This document shows positions 25,340 through 33,682 of a stretch of 64,000 bases of DNA, piece after piece. The stretch comes from Longimicrobiales bacterium. Lineage in GTDB: Bacteria; Gemmatimonadota; Gemmatimonadetes; Longimicrobiales; Gaopeijiaceae. The stretch lies in the NCBI GenBank assembly GCA_951828585.1, contig OX639991.1:1830576-1894575 (forward strand), read 5' to 3'. Numbering within the stretch: position 1 is the stretch's first letter; every line of letters begins with the position of its first letter. The notes beneath the pieces are model-generated. The model ran no database searches. It was not told the origin of the DNA and saw nothing but the letters and a program-made list of their open reading frames with translations. Made by a program: the position numbers and the translations under genes.

Positions 25340-27772
25340 ATGTCCAACAAGTCGCCTGTCAAAACGATCCGCCCGCCCCTGTCCCGGGGGTGCCGGACCG
25401 GAGTTGTTCGGGGTCGCGACGGCAAGGACGCCAAGCGGGTGCAGCCGCGTCCGTGGCCGCTCGCTCTCGCCGCCGCCCTCCTCGCCCTCGCGCTTCCTCC
25501 TGCCGCCTCCGCCCAGAACAGCGCGATCAGCGGCCGCGTATGGTCCGCCGACGGCCTCCTCCTCGCCTCGGCCGGCGTCCGCCTCGTCGCGGCTGCCGAT
25601 TCCACCCGGCGGCGCGTAGCCGACACGGACCGGCTCGGGTTCTTCGCCTTCACCGACGTGACGCCCGGCGCCTACGTCCTCACGGTGAACCGGATCGGGT
25701 ACGCCACGTATGAGGGGCGGGTTGAAGTCGCGGCCGGGACCCCGCTCGAACTCGATATCAGCCTGGTGGCGCAGCCGATCACGCTGGAGGGGATTGCGGT
25801 CGAGGCGGAGCGCAGCCGCGCCCGTGCCCGCTTCGAGGAGTCGGCGGGCGCGACGGTCCAGGAGATCAGCCGCGTCGAGATGAAGTCGCTCCCGATCCTG
25901 GTGGAGACCGACCCGATCCGGGCGGTGGAGGTGCTGCCGGGCGTGAACACGGTCTCCGACTTCACCGCGGCCTTCAATGTGCGGGGCGGGTCGGCGGACC
26001 AGAACCTGATCCTCCTAGACGACATCCCCATCTTCAACCCCTTTCACCTGGGCGGCGTCTTCTCGGTCTTCAACGCCGACATGGTGCAGCGCGCCGAATT
26101 GCAGGCGGGCGGCTTCCCGGCCGAGTACGGGGGACGCGTGTCGTCGGTCCTCACGGTGGAGACGGATGTGGGGGACGGGAAGTTCGGCGTGGACGCCGGA
26201 ATCAGCCTGCTGGCGTCGCGGATTGCGGTGAACGGGTCCCTGCCGAAGGGCTTTACGGACCAGATGGGCCTCGCCAACACGCGGTGGCGCCTGTCCGGCC
26301 GCCGCTCCTACTTCGACGTTCTCGTCAGGCCGTGGTTCAAGTTTCCCTATCACCTGACGGACCTGCAGGGAGCCTTCGAGGCGTGGACGAAGGGGGGCAA
26401 CCGCTTTCGCTTCACCGGCTATACGGGGCGCGATGTCCTCGACCTCTCGGATGTGGGTGACAACCCGCTGCCGATCCAGTGGGCGTGGGGGAACGACGCC
26501 GTGGGAGGCTCCTGGACGAATCCGATGAGGGCGGGCGGGTCCATGGATGTTCGGGCCTCCTTCTCCCGCTTTACCTCCGACTTCGAGTTCACGGAAACGG
26601 GATCCCGCTTCACCTCCAACATCGAGGAATCTGCGTTCCACTCCAACCTCGAACAGCGTCCGACCGGGCGGACACGGTGGAAGTCCGGGGTGGCCGCCAA
26701 GAGACTCGTTTACGACAACCGAATCGTGGCGGGGGGCACTGTCTTCGCCGAGAGCGCCGGGAGTGGATGGGAGGGCGCGGTGTACAGCCAGATCGACTGG
26801 GATCCCAACTCCCGTTGGCTGCTCGAAGGCGGGCTGCGGGTCGACCACTGGATTCCCGACCAGGGCGAGAGCCGGACGACTCTGTCACCACGCTTCGCGG
26901 TCAAGCGCTTCATCCGCGACCGGAACGCCGCGGTGCGCCTGACCGGGGGACGGTACACCCAGTTCCTGCAGTCGCTCCGCGACGAGGAGTTGCCCCTCGG
27001 CATCGACACCTGGGTTCTGGCGGGGGCGCGCGCGCCGCGCATCGTGTCGGACCAGATTCAGCTGGGCCTCGAGAGCTTCTTCGGCGACGACGACGAATGG
27101 TACTCGTCGCTGGAGGGCTACTACCGGACCTTCGACGGGGTGACCACCGTGAACGCGGCGGACGACCCGAACGACGAGTTGGACGACCTCGTCTCCGGGG
27201 ACGGCTGGTCGTACGGCGTCGACCTCTTCCTGCGGCGCGACCGGGGCACGACGACGGGATGGATCACGGTCTCCTTCCTGAAGACCGAACGTACCTTTCC
27301 CGACACGCGGTCGGGCCTGGATCCCCCTCCCGGCCTGACCTATCCGCCCGTCTTCGACCGCCGCCTCGACATCGACCTCGTGCTTCGCCGCTCGTTGGAC
27401 TGGTGGGGCGTGGAGGCGGGACTGCGCGCGAACTTCGGAACCGGGACTCCCTATACGCGGCCGCTCGGCCAGTTCGATATCTACCGCCGCCGTCCGGTGG
27501 AGAGCGTGGTGGAGTACAACAACGGGTCCGCCGTGGCGCTGGGGCCACGCAACGGGGCGCGGTATCCGGCGCGCCACCGTCTGGACCTGTCCCTGAGGAA
27601 GACAATCGAGAAGGACTGGGGACGCGTGATCCCGTACCTGAGCGTCATCAACCTCTACAACCGCAAGAATGTCCTCTTCTACTTCTACGACTTCGAGCCC
27701 GACCCGCCCACGCGTTCGGGAGTGTCGATGATCCCCTTCCTGCCGACGTTGGGTGTGGAGGTGTCGTTCTGA
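25340..27772 (+). CDS. TonB-dependent receptor with carboxypeptidase-regulatory-like N-terminal domain
   Basis: 810 residues. Signal peptide near residues 40-62 (ending PPAASAQ), then a CarboxypepD_reg-like domain (about 64-150, ISGRVWSADG..GYATYEGRVEV). A plug follows (about 165-280, VLPGVNTVSDFTAAFNVRGG, LDDIPIFNPFHLGG), then a large barrel ending in PTLGVEVSF. It imports an unknown ligand across the outer membrane using TonB energy. A lipoprotein gene follows downstream, reminiscent of receptor-lipoprotein pairs in Bacteroidota. Confidence 0.9.
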   Translation: MSNKSPVKTIRPPLSRGCRTGVVRGRDGKDAKRVQPRPWPLALAAALLALALPPAASAQNSAISGRVWSADGLLLASAGVRLVAAADSTRRRVADTDRLGFFAFTDVTPGAYVLTVNRIGYATYEGRVEVAAGTPLELDISLVAQPITLEGIAVEAERSRARARFEESAGATVQEISRVEMKSLPILVETDPIRAVEVLPGVNTVSDFTAAFNVRGGSADQNLILLDDIPIFNPFHLGGVFSVFNADMVQRAELQAGGFPAEYGGRVSSVLTVETDVGDGKFGVDAGISLLASRIAVNGSLPKGFTDQMGLANTRWRLSGRRSYFDVLVRPWFKFPYHLTDLQGAFEAWTKGGNRFRFTGYTGRDVLDLSDVGDNPLPIQWAWGNDAVGGSWTNPMRAGGSMDVRASFSRFTSDFEFTETGSRFTSNIEESAFHSNLEQRPTGRTRWKSGVAAKRLVYDNRIVAGGTVFAESAGSGWEGAVYSQIDWDPNSRWLLEGGLRVDHWIPDQGESRTTLSPRFAVKRFIRDRNAAVRLTGGRYTQFLQSLRDEELPLGIDTWVLAGARAPRIVSDQIQLGLESFFGDDDEWYSSLEGYYRTFDGVTTVNAADDPNDELDDLVSGDGWSYGVDLFLRRDRGTTTGWITVSFLKTERTFPDTRSGLDPPPGLTYPPVFDRRLDIDLVLRRSLDWWGVEAGLRANFGTGTPYTRPLGQFDIYRRRPVESVVEYNNGSAVALGPRNGARYPARHRLDLSLRKTIEKDWGRVIPYLSVINLYNRKNVLFYFYDFEPDPPTRSGVSMIPFLPTLGVEVSF

Positions 27773-27783
27773 TGTCCGGCAGA

Positions 27784-27822
27784 CCGTGGATAAATACCCG
27801 CGAGCACCGGAAGCGGCGAGGC
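27784..27822 (+). repeat. Dispersed GC-rich repeat, partial copy D
   Basis: CCGTGGATAAATACCCGCG, then AGCACCGG and AGCGGCGAGGC, aligns with the first arm of copy A (6174-6212) with one gap. It also shares GGAT(A/T)ATACCCG with copy B. It fills the gap between the TonB receptor stop and the lipoprotein start. Confidence 0.5.
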
Positions 27823-27831
27823 AAAGGACGA

Positions 27832-28803
27832 ATGTCCGCCGGCCGTGCGATTACGATCTTCGCCGTTTCCTCCCTGGCCACGGGCTGCGAATTGACCGAG
27901 GTCACGGTGGAGCTTCCCGATGACGTGATCGTGGCCGAGGCGCAGGTCGTGCTGACCCTGGGCCACGACGATGACGAGACGTCGCTGACGGCTTGGACGC
28001 TTCTGCACCGGACCTATCAGCCCGAGGGCGCCCCGAGCCTGTCCGGCGCGGTGATCACGGTTTCGGGCGAAGGACAGAACACCATCCGGCTCGTGGAGCA
28101 GGACAGCGTCGACCTGTGCATTGTGCCTGACTCGACCGAGGACTTCTCCACCGAGGGGGCGGCCTGCTACCGCGCCGAGGCCACGCCCGCCCCCTTCTCC
28201 CCCGGCGAAGTGCTCTCACTGGACATCAGGGCCGCCGACGGACGGGTCCTCGCGGGCACCAGCCTCGTACCCGGCGCGTTCTCGCTGATTGGGTTGACCC
28301 AGAGAGACGGCCAGTGCCGCCTTCAGCCCGACACCAACTACCGCTTCGTGTGGACACCCTCGGACGATTCGTGGGCCTACATCGTCGACGCCCGTCTCGA
28401 AGGCCTTGCCGCGGCGTTCGCCTCCCGCGACATCAACGCACCCGACACGTTGTACATGGTGGGCATTTCGATCGGGCGCGAAGACACCGATATCGTCTTC
28501 CCGAGAAACCTGGGGGTCTTCGACTTCTTCGACAGCGACGAGGACGAACGCGAGGTCATTCGGGCGTTGAGAAACGGGCTCCCGGAAGGATCCCGGGCCG
28601 CCGTGGCGATCACCGCGGTGGACCGCAACTGGGTGAACTGGGCGCGGGGGGGCAACTTCAACCCGTCGGGACAGGTGCGCATTCCGTCGATCTTCGGCGA
28701 GGGAACCGGGATGTTCGGGACCGCGATCCAGCGGCGGGTGTGGGTCAGGTCGAGCCAGCGCGGGCCAGGAGAGCCGCCGCTGTGCGGGCTACCCTGGAAT
28801 TGA
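27832..28803 (+). CDS. Lipoprotein partner of the TonB receptor (DUF4249-like)
   Basis: 323 residues. Lipobox SSLATGC gives a lipid-anchored Cys at about residue 19. An Ig-like strand-rich N-terminus (VTVELPDDVIVAEAQVVLTLG) and the segments LSGAVITVSGEG and YRAEATPAPFSPGEVLSLDI recall DUF4249 lipoproteins that accompany TonB receptors. The end (IPSIFGEGTGMFG) fits such domains. GGA lies just before the ATG at 27832; an ATG at 27772 overlapping the receptor stop would add repeat-encoded residues. Role inferred from position. Confidence 0.65.
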   Translation: MSAGRAITIFAVSSLATGCELTEVTVELPDDVIVAEAQVVLTLGHDDDETSLTAWTLLHRTYQPEGAPSLSGAVITVSGEGQNTIRLVEQDSVDLCIVPDSTEDFSTEGAACYRAEATPAPFSPGEVLSLDIRAADGRVLAGTSLVPGAFSLIGLTQRDGQCRLQPDTNYRFVWTPSDDSWAYIVDARLEGLAAAFASRDINAPDTLYMVGISIGREDTDIVFPRNLGVFDFFDSDEDEREVIRALRNGLPEGSRAAVAITAVDRNWVNWARGGNFNPSGQVRIPSIFGEGTGMFGTAIQRRVWVRSSQRGPGEPPLCGLPWN

Positions 28804-28837
28804 GGGGCAGCCGGCGGATGGCGGAGTAGTCTCCAAG

Positions 28838-28877
28838 ATGGAAATCAAAGTTTACAAAATGGAATCCCGGATTTACA
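28838..28877. promoter_or_regulatory. Two tandem ATGGAA-N7-TTTACA elements
   Basis: ATGGAA (28838) with TTTACA (28851), and again ATGGAA (28859) with TTTACA (28872), both at 13-base spacing and 21 bases apart. They lie between two convergent gene ends, an odd place for a promoter. The second copy continues AATCTG, as in the palindrome at 6312. A conserved protein-binding site or fragment of a mobile element would fit. Confidence 0.45.
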
Positions 28878-28887
28878 ATCTGCCCTT

Positions 28888-29562
28888 CTAGGGGTCCGTG
28901 GAAACCGTCACCCGGCTGGCGACATTCCGCTCGATCCGCAGGGGCCCCGCCCCCCCCTCCACCGTCACAGTCAGCGCGCCCTCCTCCCCGCCGCCCTTCC
29001 ACACCGCGGCCTTCGCCCCCGGAACCAGTCCCACCGACTTGAGGTAGCGAAGCCGGACGGGGTCCTCGTCCGCGACCGAGCGCACCGTTACCGTGCTGCC
29101 CGGTTTCACCTCGTCGAGGCGGTTGGTCGGCGTGGGGTCGATCCGGCCCGCGCGGGTCGGGATGGGGGCCCCGTGGGGATCGGTGGCCGGGTGGCCCAGC
29201 GCGTCGGCCATTGCTTCGATCAGCCGTTCGGATGCGGCGTGCTCGAGCCGTTCCGCCTCGGCGTGCACATCGTCCCAGTCGTAGCCCAGCCGCTGCACCA
29301 GAAACGACTCGATGATCCGGTGGCGGCGGAGGATCTTGAGCGCCTCGCGGCTCCCTTCCTCGGTCAGCCGCACTCCCCGGTAGGGCTCGTGGCGCAGGAG
29401 CCCGTCCTCGGCCATCCGCCGGATCATCCCGCTGACGGAGCCCGGCTGCACGGCGAGCAGTCGTGCCAGCTCGTTCGTGCTGGCCGGACCGCCACCTTCG
29501 TTCAGGGAATAGACCGCCTTCAGGTAGTCCTCCACCGAGGGCGACAGAGAGGAAGATTTCAT
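28888..29562 (-). CDS. DtxR/MntR-family metal-dependent transcriptional regulator
   Basis: 224 residues in the full-length three-domain layout. A winged helix comes first (VEDYLKAVYSLNEGG, TNELARLLAVQPGSVSGMIRRMAEDGLL). The dimerisation/metal domain follows (HRIIESFLVQRLGYDWDDVHAEAERLEHAASERLIEAM with GHPATDPHG). A C-terminal FeoA/SH3-like domain (about 150-224) completes it. The metal-ligand pattern fits Fe2+ or Mn2+ sensing. It would repress metal uptake genes when the metal is abundant; no target operon is evident beside it. Confidence 0.9.
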   Translation of the reverse strand: MKSSSLSPSVEDYLKAVYSLNEGGGPASTNELARLLAVQPGSVSGMIRRMAEDGLLRHEPYRGVRLTEEGSREALKILRRHRIIESFLVQRLGYDWDDVHAEAERLEHAASERLIEAMADALGHPATDPHGAPIPTRAGRIDPTPTNRLDEVKPGSTVTVRSVADEDPVRLRYLKSVGLVPGAKAAVWKGGGEEGALTVTVEGGAGPLRIERNVASRVTVSTDP

Positions 29563-29744
29563 GGGTGCAAGATAATGCGCGGGAGCCGGAATCGGGCAAA
29601 CTCGCAGGCTGGGTGGACCCATGCGTTCCCCGGCGCGGCCAGCGCGCGGGTGGGGCGGCGTGAATTGCAGCCGGACGCACAACGAAAACAGGTGTTCACG
29701 TTACCTTATGGGTGCTTTGACTGATTCTGCCCCAGGAGGCCCGA

Positions 29745-29927
29745 TTGGAAGACTCGGTTGCTGTTGACGCCAAGCGCATCCTGCTGCGCTACGGCACTCC
29801 GATTCTGGTGCTCGACAAGGTTCCGTCGGAAGAGCGCATCAAGCTGGCTCGCCAGATCGCCAGAACCCCGCTTCCGGAACGGGAGACCCGTCTGCGCAAG
29901 TTGCTCGCGGAAGCCGGTCACCTCTAG
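29745..29927 (+). CDS. Small hypothetical protein
   Basis: 60 residues. The start is TTG with a perfect AGGAGG six bases upstream. Charged and mainly helical (ERIKLARQIARTPLPERETRLRKLLAEAG), no signal peptide. The stop is 9 bases from the stop of the convergent ABC-class ATPase gene. Not recognised. Confidence 0.55.
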   Translation: MEDSVAVDAKRILLRYGTPILVLDKVPSEERIKLARQIARTPLPERETRLRKLLAEAGHL

Positions 29928-29936
29928 CAACCCCGC

Positions 29937-31649
29937 TCAGCGCACCAGCCGCAGGTTCCTGAGCCGCCCCAGCGCGGCCGCCACATCCTGTACGCGTGGC
30001 AGGGCGAGATCCCCGGTCCTGCCCGAGTCGAGCACATCGAGCCCTTCCCGCTCCAGGGCTTCGCCCAGCGCCGCGAGCACGTCTTCCACGGCGATTCCCG
30101 CGCCCATGTAGTTGCGGACGAGGTCAACCGCCAGCGCGACCGCTCGCGTCTGCGCGTAGGAAACGATCTGCCGCACCCCTCCAAGCTCGATCCTCTCCTG
30201 CCCGAAGTCGACCGTGTCGCGGCTCCGGACCTTGATCGACCGTGCGCGCCGGCCCCGCCGCGCCGAGATGGAGCGCGGATCGGGGAAGCGGTGGCGGGCG
30301 GGCCAGCGAACCGGTCCCTCGTGGGTCCGGCGGCCGGTGGGAAGGTCGGCCGCGACTTGCCGCGCCGCATCGGTCAGGTCCACGGGGCGGTACCGGATCA
30401 TTCCCACCACGCGGTCGGCCACATCCAGGTAGTCTCCCGAGCCGCCGATCACCAGGAGCGTGCTGGCGCCGACATCGTCGCGCAGGCTGCGCACCCGGTC
30501 GATGAAGGGAGTGATGGGTTCGTCGTCGCCCTTGACCAGCGCCTGCATGCGCCGGTCGCGGATCATGAAGTTGGTGGCGGCGGTGTCCTCGTCGATGAGC
30601 AGCAGCCGCGACCGGGCCTCCAGCGCCTCGATGATGGCCGCGGCCTGGCTGGTCGACCCGGAGGCGTTGGGCGTCGAGAAGGCACGGGTGTCCTGGCCGC
30701 CGGGGAGCGCGCCGATGAAGGGCGAGATATCCACGCCCGCGACCGATCGGCCGTCCTCGGCCTGGACCTTCATGGCGGTCGGGTCGGTGACGACGCATTC
30801 GCGGCCGTCGCCGGGGCGGTGGTTGTAGACGCCCTGGGCCACCGCGTCCAGCACCGTCGACTTGCCGTGGTAGCCGCCGCCCACCAGCAGGGTCACGCCG
30901 CGCGGGACCCCCATGCCGGAGATGGGTGCGGCGTTGGCGCGGTCGAGGGTTACGCGGAGGTTTGGGGGGGACTCGAAGGGCGTGGCCCGGTCGGCGGAGA
31001 GGGGTCTGTCGTCGATGCCGCTCCGCCGGGGCAGGATCGAGCCGTTGGCGACGAACGCGACGAGGCCGCGCTCGTCCAGCTGGGCGCGCATGAAATCGGC
31101 GTCTTCATTGACGTGCGCGTGGCGGGCCAGGGTCTCGGGGGAGTGGGCGCGGTGGGGCAGGGTGGACTGGACCAGAGCGGGGAGGGTGTCCAGGAGGAGC
31201 CGCTCCGCCGCGCGGCCCAGGATGCGCCGGCCGGCGGCGGGCAGGCCGAGGGTGAACCGGGCCTCGATCGCCCCGTCGGGTCCGACGAGCACAGCCGTGT
31301 TGGGGAGGACGACCTGCCCGGGATCGGCCATCGCGATCTCGCCGCTTCTCCCGCTGCCGCTCCCGCGCCGGGCGCGCCGGGCGGCGGCCGCGAAGGTGCG
31401 GGCGAGGAGGCAGGAGAGACCCGTTCGGCGGGAGGGCGTGGCCAGGGTGGATGCGTCATGGCCGGCCCACGCGGGGTCCAGGATGACCGCGACCCTTGAG
31501 GGGGCCGCGAAGGGGTCTCCCTGGACCCGCCGCACCTCCAGGGTGTAAGGTGGGAGGCGCCATGTGCCCTTGAGGTCGCGGTACGCGGGGTAGCCGCGGC
31601 CGTCAATGCGGCGCAGTGTCTTGCGGAGGTCGTCTTCCGTTCGGTGCAT
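29937..31649 (-). CDS. Predicted ATPase of the ABC class (ABC_ATPase family)
   Basis: 570 residues, the family length. The N-terminal segment (LRRIDGRGYPAYRDLKGTW) and the central P-loop GGGYHGKSTVLDA, Walker B LLLIDEDTAATNFMIRD and SGDYLDVAD are diagnostic of this stand-alone ABC-like ATPase group. It has no membrane segments. The role is not established; links to tRNA or DNA processes have only been proposed. It is divergent from the DUF3179 gene, with 25 bases between the starts. Confidence 0.88.
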   Translation of the reverse strand: MHRTEDDLRKTLRRIDGRGYPAYRDLKGTWRLPPYTLEVRRVQGDPFAAPSRVAVILDPAWAGHDASTLATPSRRTGLSCLLARTFAAAARRARRGSGSGRSGEIAMADPGQVVLPNTAVLVGPDGAIEARFTLGLPAAGRRILGRAAERLLLDTLPALVQSTLPHRAHSPETLARHAHVNEDADFMRAQLDERGLVAFVANGSILPRRSGIDDRPLSADRATPFESPPNLRVTLDRANAAPISGMGVPRGVTLLVGGGYHGKSTVLDAVAQGVYNHRPGDGRECVVTDPTAMKVQAEDGRSVAGVDISPFIGALPGGQDTRAFSTPNASGSTSQAAAIIEALEARSRLLLIDEDTAATNFMIRDRRMQALVKGDDEPITPFIDRVRSLRDDVGASTLLVIGGSGDYLDVADRVVGMIRYRPVDLTDAARQVAADLPTGRRTHEGPVRWPARHRFPDPRSISARRGRRARSIKVRSRDTVDFGQERIELGGVRQIVSYAQTRAVALAVDLVRNYMGAGIAVEDVLAALGEALEREGLDVLDSGRTGDLALPRVQDVAAALGRLRNLRLVR

Positions 31650-31674
31650 GGTTTCCGTGGTTCAGGAGGTTTGT

Positions 31675-32763
31675 ATGTCGCGTTCACAATATGGCTGGAT
31701 GACGCTGCTCGGGGTTATGGCCTGGCTCGCCGGGGCGTGCGGAGGTTCGGACACACCGCCCGAAATGTTGGAGTGCGGGGACCTCGATCCCGCGTACCTT
31801 GCCGATGGTGGGGTGGGGCGGGACGGGATCCCGGCGCTTACCGATCCGGTATTCGTCGCCTCCGACAATGAGGAACAAACCAGGTATCTGTCGGAGGAAT
31901 CACGGGTCATCGGCGTGGAGGTGGACGGCGAATGGCTTGGCGTCCCCCACAACGTCATGTACCGGCACGAGATCGTGAACCTCAGCCGCGACGATGAGAT
32001 GTTCGCGGTGACCTACTGTCCCCTCACCGGATCGGCGCTGACCTTCGACCGGGGGTCGGTGAATGGCGCCGAGTTCGGCGTTTCGGGACTGCTCTACCAG
32101 GCCAACCTGATCATGTACGACCGAAATGCCGACGATTCGCTGTGGCCCCAGATGTCCGGTGCGGCCGCGTGCGGACCGAGCGAGGACAAGGTCCTGGTGC
32201 GCCGCCCGATGGTTGAGATGACGTGGGCTGGATGGAAGGAGCTGTTTCCGGATTCCAGGGTGATCGGGATCGATGCGGCGCGGACCTTCACCTACAACAT
32301 CAACCCGTACGGGATCGGCTACGAGAACCTGGACAATTCCGACTTCATAGGCTTTCCGCTCCCGCGCGACGACCTCAGGCGCCGGCCCAAGGAGCGGGTC
32401 CTGGGCCTGCCGGCGGAGGGGGGCCGGGCGCCGCTCGCCTTCCCCTTCCTTGCCATGGCCGAACAGGGTGACCACTGGACTGCCGACTTCGATTACGCGG
32501 GATCCGCCGCCGTGGTGTTCTGGGACGCGGGCAAGCAGGCGGCCGTGGCCCTGCGGCCCGTCGCGGGTGGCCAGGCGCTGACCTTCCGGATCGAAGAGGG
32601 TGGCTTTTTCGACAACGAGACCGGATCGCGGTGGAATGTGGCCGGACTGGCCACCGCAGGATCCCTTGAGGGCGAACAACTCGAGATCATCGCCGAGGCC
32701 TACGTCGCGTTCTGGCTGCCGTGGGCCGCCTTCCATCCGGGGACGAATCTGTTCATTGAGTAA
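31675..32763 (+). CDS. DUF3179 domain lipoprotein
   Basis: 362 residues. AGGAGG precedes the ATG. Lipobox at AWLAGAC. The DUF3179 signature VTYCPLTGSALTFDR (about residue 120) is followed by GLLYQANLIMYDR and SLWPQMSGAA, as in the family. DUF3179 proteins are exported and of unknown function. The promoter must lie inside or close to the start of the divergent ATPase gene. Confidence 0.85.
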   Translation: MSRSQYGWMTLLGVMAWLAGACGGSDTPPEMLECGDLDPAYLADGGVGRDGIPALTDPVFVASDNEEQTRYLSEESRVIGVEVDGEWLGVPHNVMYRHEIVNLSRDDEMFAVTYCPLTGSALTFDRGSVNGAEFGVSGLLYQANLIMYDRNADDSLWPQMSGAAACGPSEDKVLVRRPMVEMTWAGWKELFPDSRVIGIDAARTFTYNINPYGIGYENLDNSDFIGFPLPRDDLRRRPKERVLGLPAEGGRAPLAFPFLAMAEQGDHWTADFDYAGSAAVVFWDAGKQAAVALRPVAGGQALTFRIEEGGFFDNETGSRWNVAGLATAGSLEGEQLEIIAEAYVAFWLPWAAFHPGTNLFIE

Positions 32764-32809
32764 TGCCGGAGCTGGCGGGCCGCGGGTAACAGGGCGCCCC
32801 GCCAGTGCG

Positions 32810-33682
32810 GTGTTTGGTCGCTTTCGGTGCTTTCGGAGACTCGTTCGAGGACTGTTGACGACTGTGGTCGCAGGGTTGGGTGGCAGCGGGGGCGGTTTGG
32901 GCGGACAGTGGGTGGAAAAGCCCGGCAACGGGTGGGTCGCGCTGGCCGTGTACCACCAGGACACGCGGGACCGCTTCGGGATCGAAGGGGGTACCCGGGC
33001 GCTGTCCGCCGAAGGTCGCGCGGTCACGACCTCGTCGTTCCTGACCATGGCCATGGGTCTCGCCCCGGGGGTCGACCTGTGGAGCCAGTTCTCCTTCCAC
33101 AGGCTCCGCTACGACGATGTGGGGGGGAGGCGGTCGTCCACGGGGATCGGCGACACCAGGCTCTGGGTGCGTGCCGCCCCGCTGCGGTGGCTGGGTTCGG
33201 AGCTGCCCTTCGCCATCCGGGCCGGCTTCAAGGTCCCCATCGGCGACTTCGACGTGGACGCCGAGGTTATCCCGCTCGGAGACGGGCAGCGCGACTGGGA
33301 GGTGATGGCCGAAGTGGGACACTCGTTCTGGCCGCGCTCGCTGTACCTGTCCGGGTGGGTGGGCTACCGGTGGCGAGAGGAGAATGCCGAGTCGAGAAAG
33401 GACTTCGGGGACGAGGTGTTCTACTTCGCCCAGATCGGGGGACGCCTGGGCCGGTTGGGTTGCAAGCTGGCCGTCGACGGGTGGGACGGAGCCGCGGGCG
33501 TCACCGAGGGGATTCCCATCCCGAGTTTTCAGCGCGACCTGGTGCAGCTTCAGCCGTCGCTGCTGTATGATGTCGGTCCAGGGCAGATCGAGGCGGGCGC
33601 GCGCTTCGCGCTGGGTGGCAGAAACCTCCCGGCCGGAACCGCGCTCATGATTCAGTACTTCACCGGATGGGAGCCGTTCTGA
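32810..33682 (+). CDS. Outer-membrane barrel protein, transporter-like
   Basis: 290 residues from a GTG giving a basic N-terminus and hydrophobic signal (RRLVRGLLTTVVAGLGG). The rest consists of amphipathic strands (WVALAVYHQDTRDRF, GVDLWSQFSFHRLRY, STGIGDTRLWVRAAP, PFAIRAGFKVPIGDFD) with the terminal YFTGWEPF. The GDTRLW..KVPIGDF arrangement resembles the MetA-pathway/phenol-degradation-like barrel family. No convincing ribosome site, so the start is uncertain. It overlaps the next gene at TGATG. Confidence 0.6.
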   Translation: MFGRFRCFRRLVRGLLTTVVAGLGGSGGGLGGQWVEKPGNGWVALAVYHQDTRDRFGIEGGTRALSAEGRAVTTSSFLTMAMGLAPGVDLWSQFSFHRLRYDDVGGRRSSTGIGDTRLWVRAAPLRWLGSELPFAIRAGFKVPIGDFDVDAEVIPLGDGQRDWEVMAEVGHSFWPRSLYLSGWVGYRWREENAESRKDFGDEVFYFAQIGGRLGRLGCKLAVDGWDGAAGVTEGIPIPSFQRDLVQLQPSLLYDVGPGQIEAGARFALGGRNLPAGTALMIQYFTGWEPF

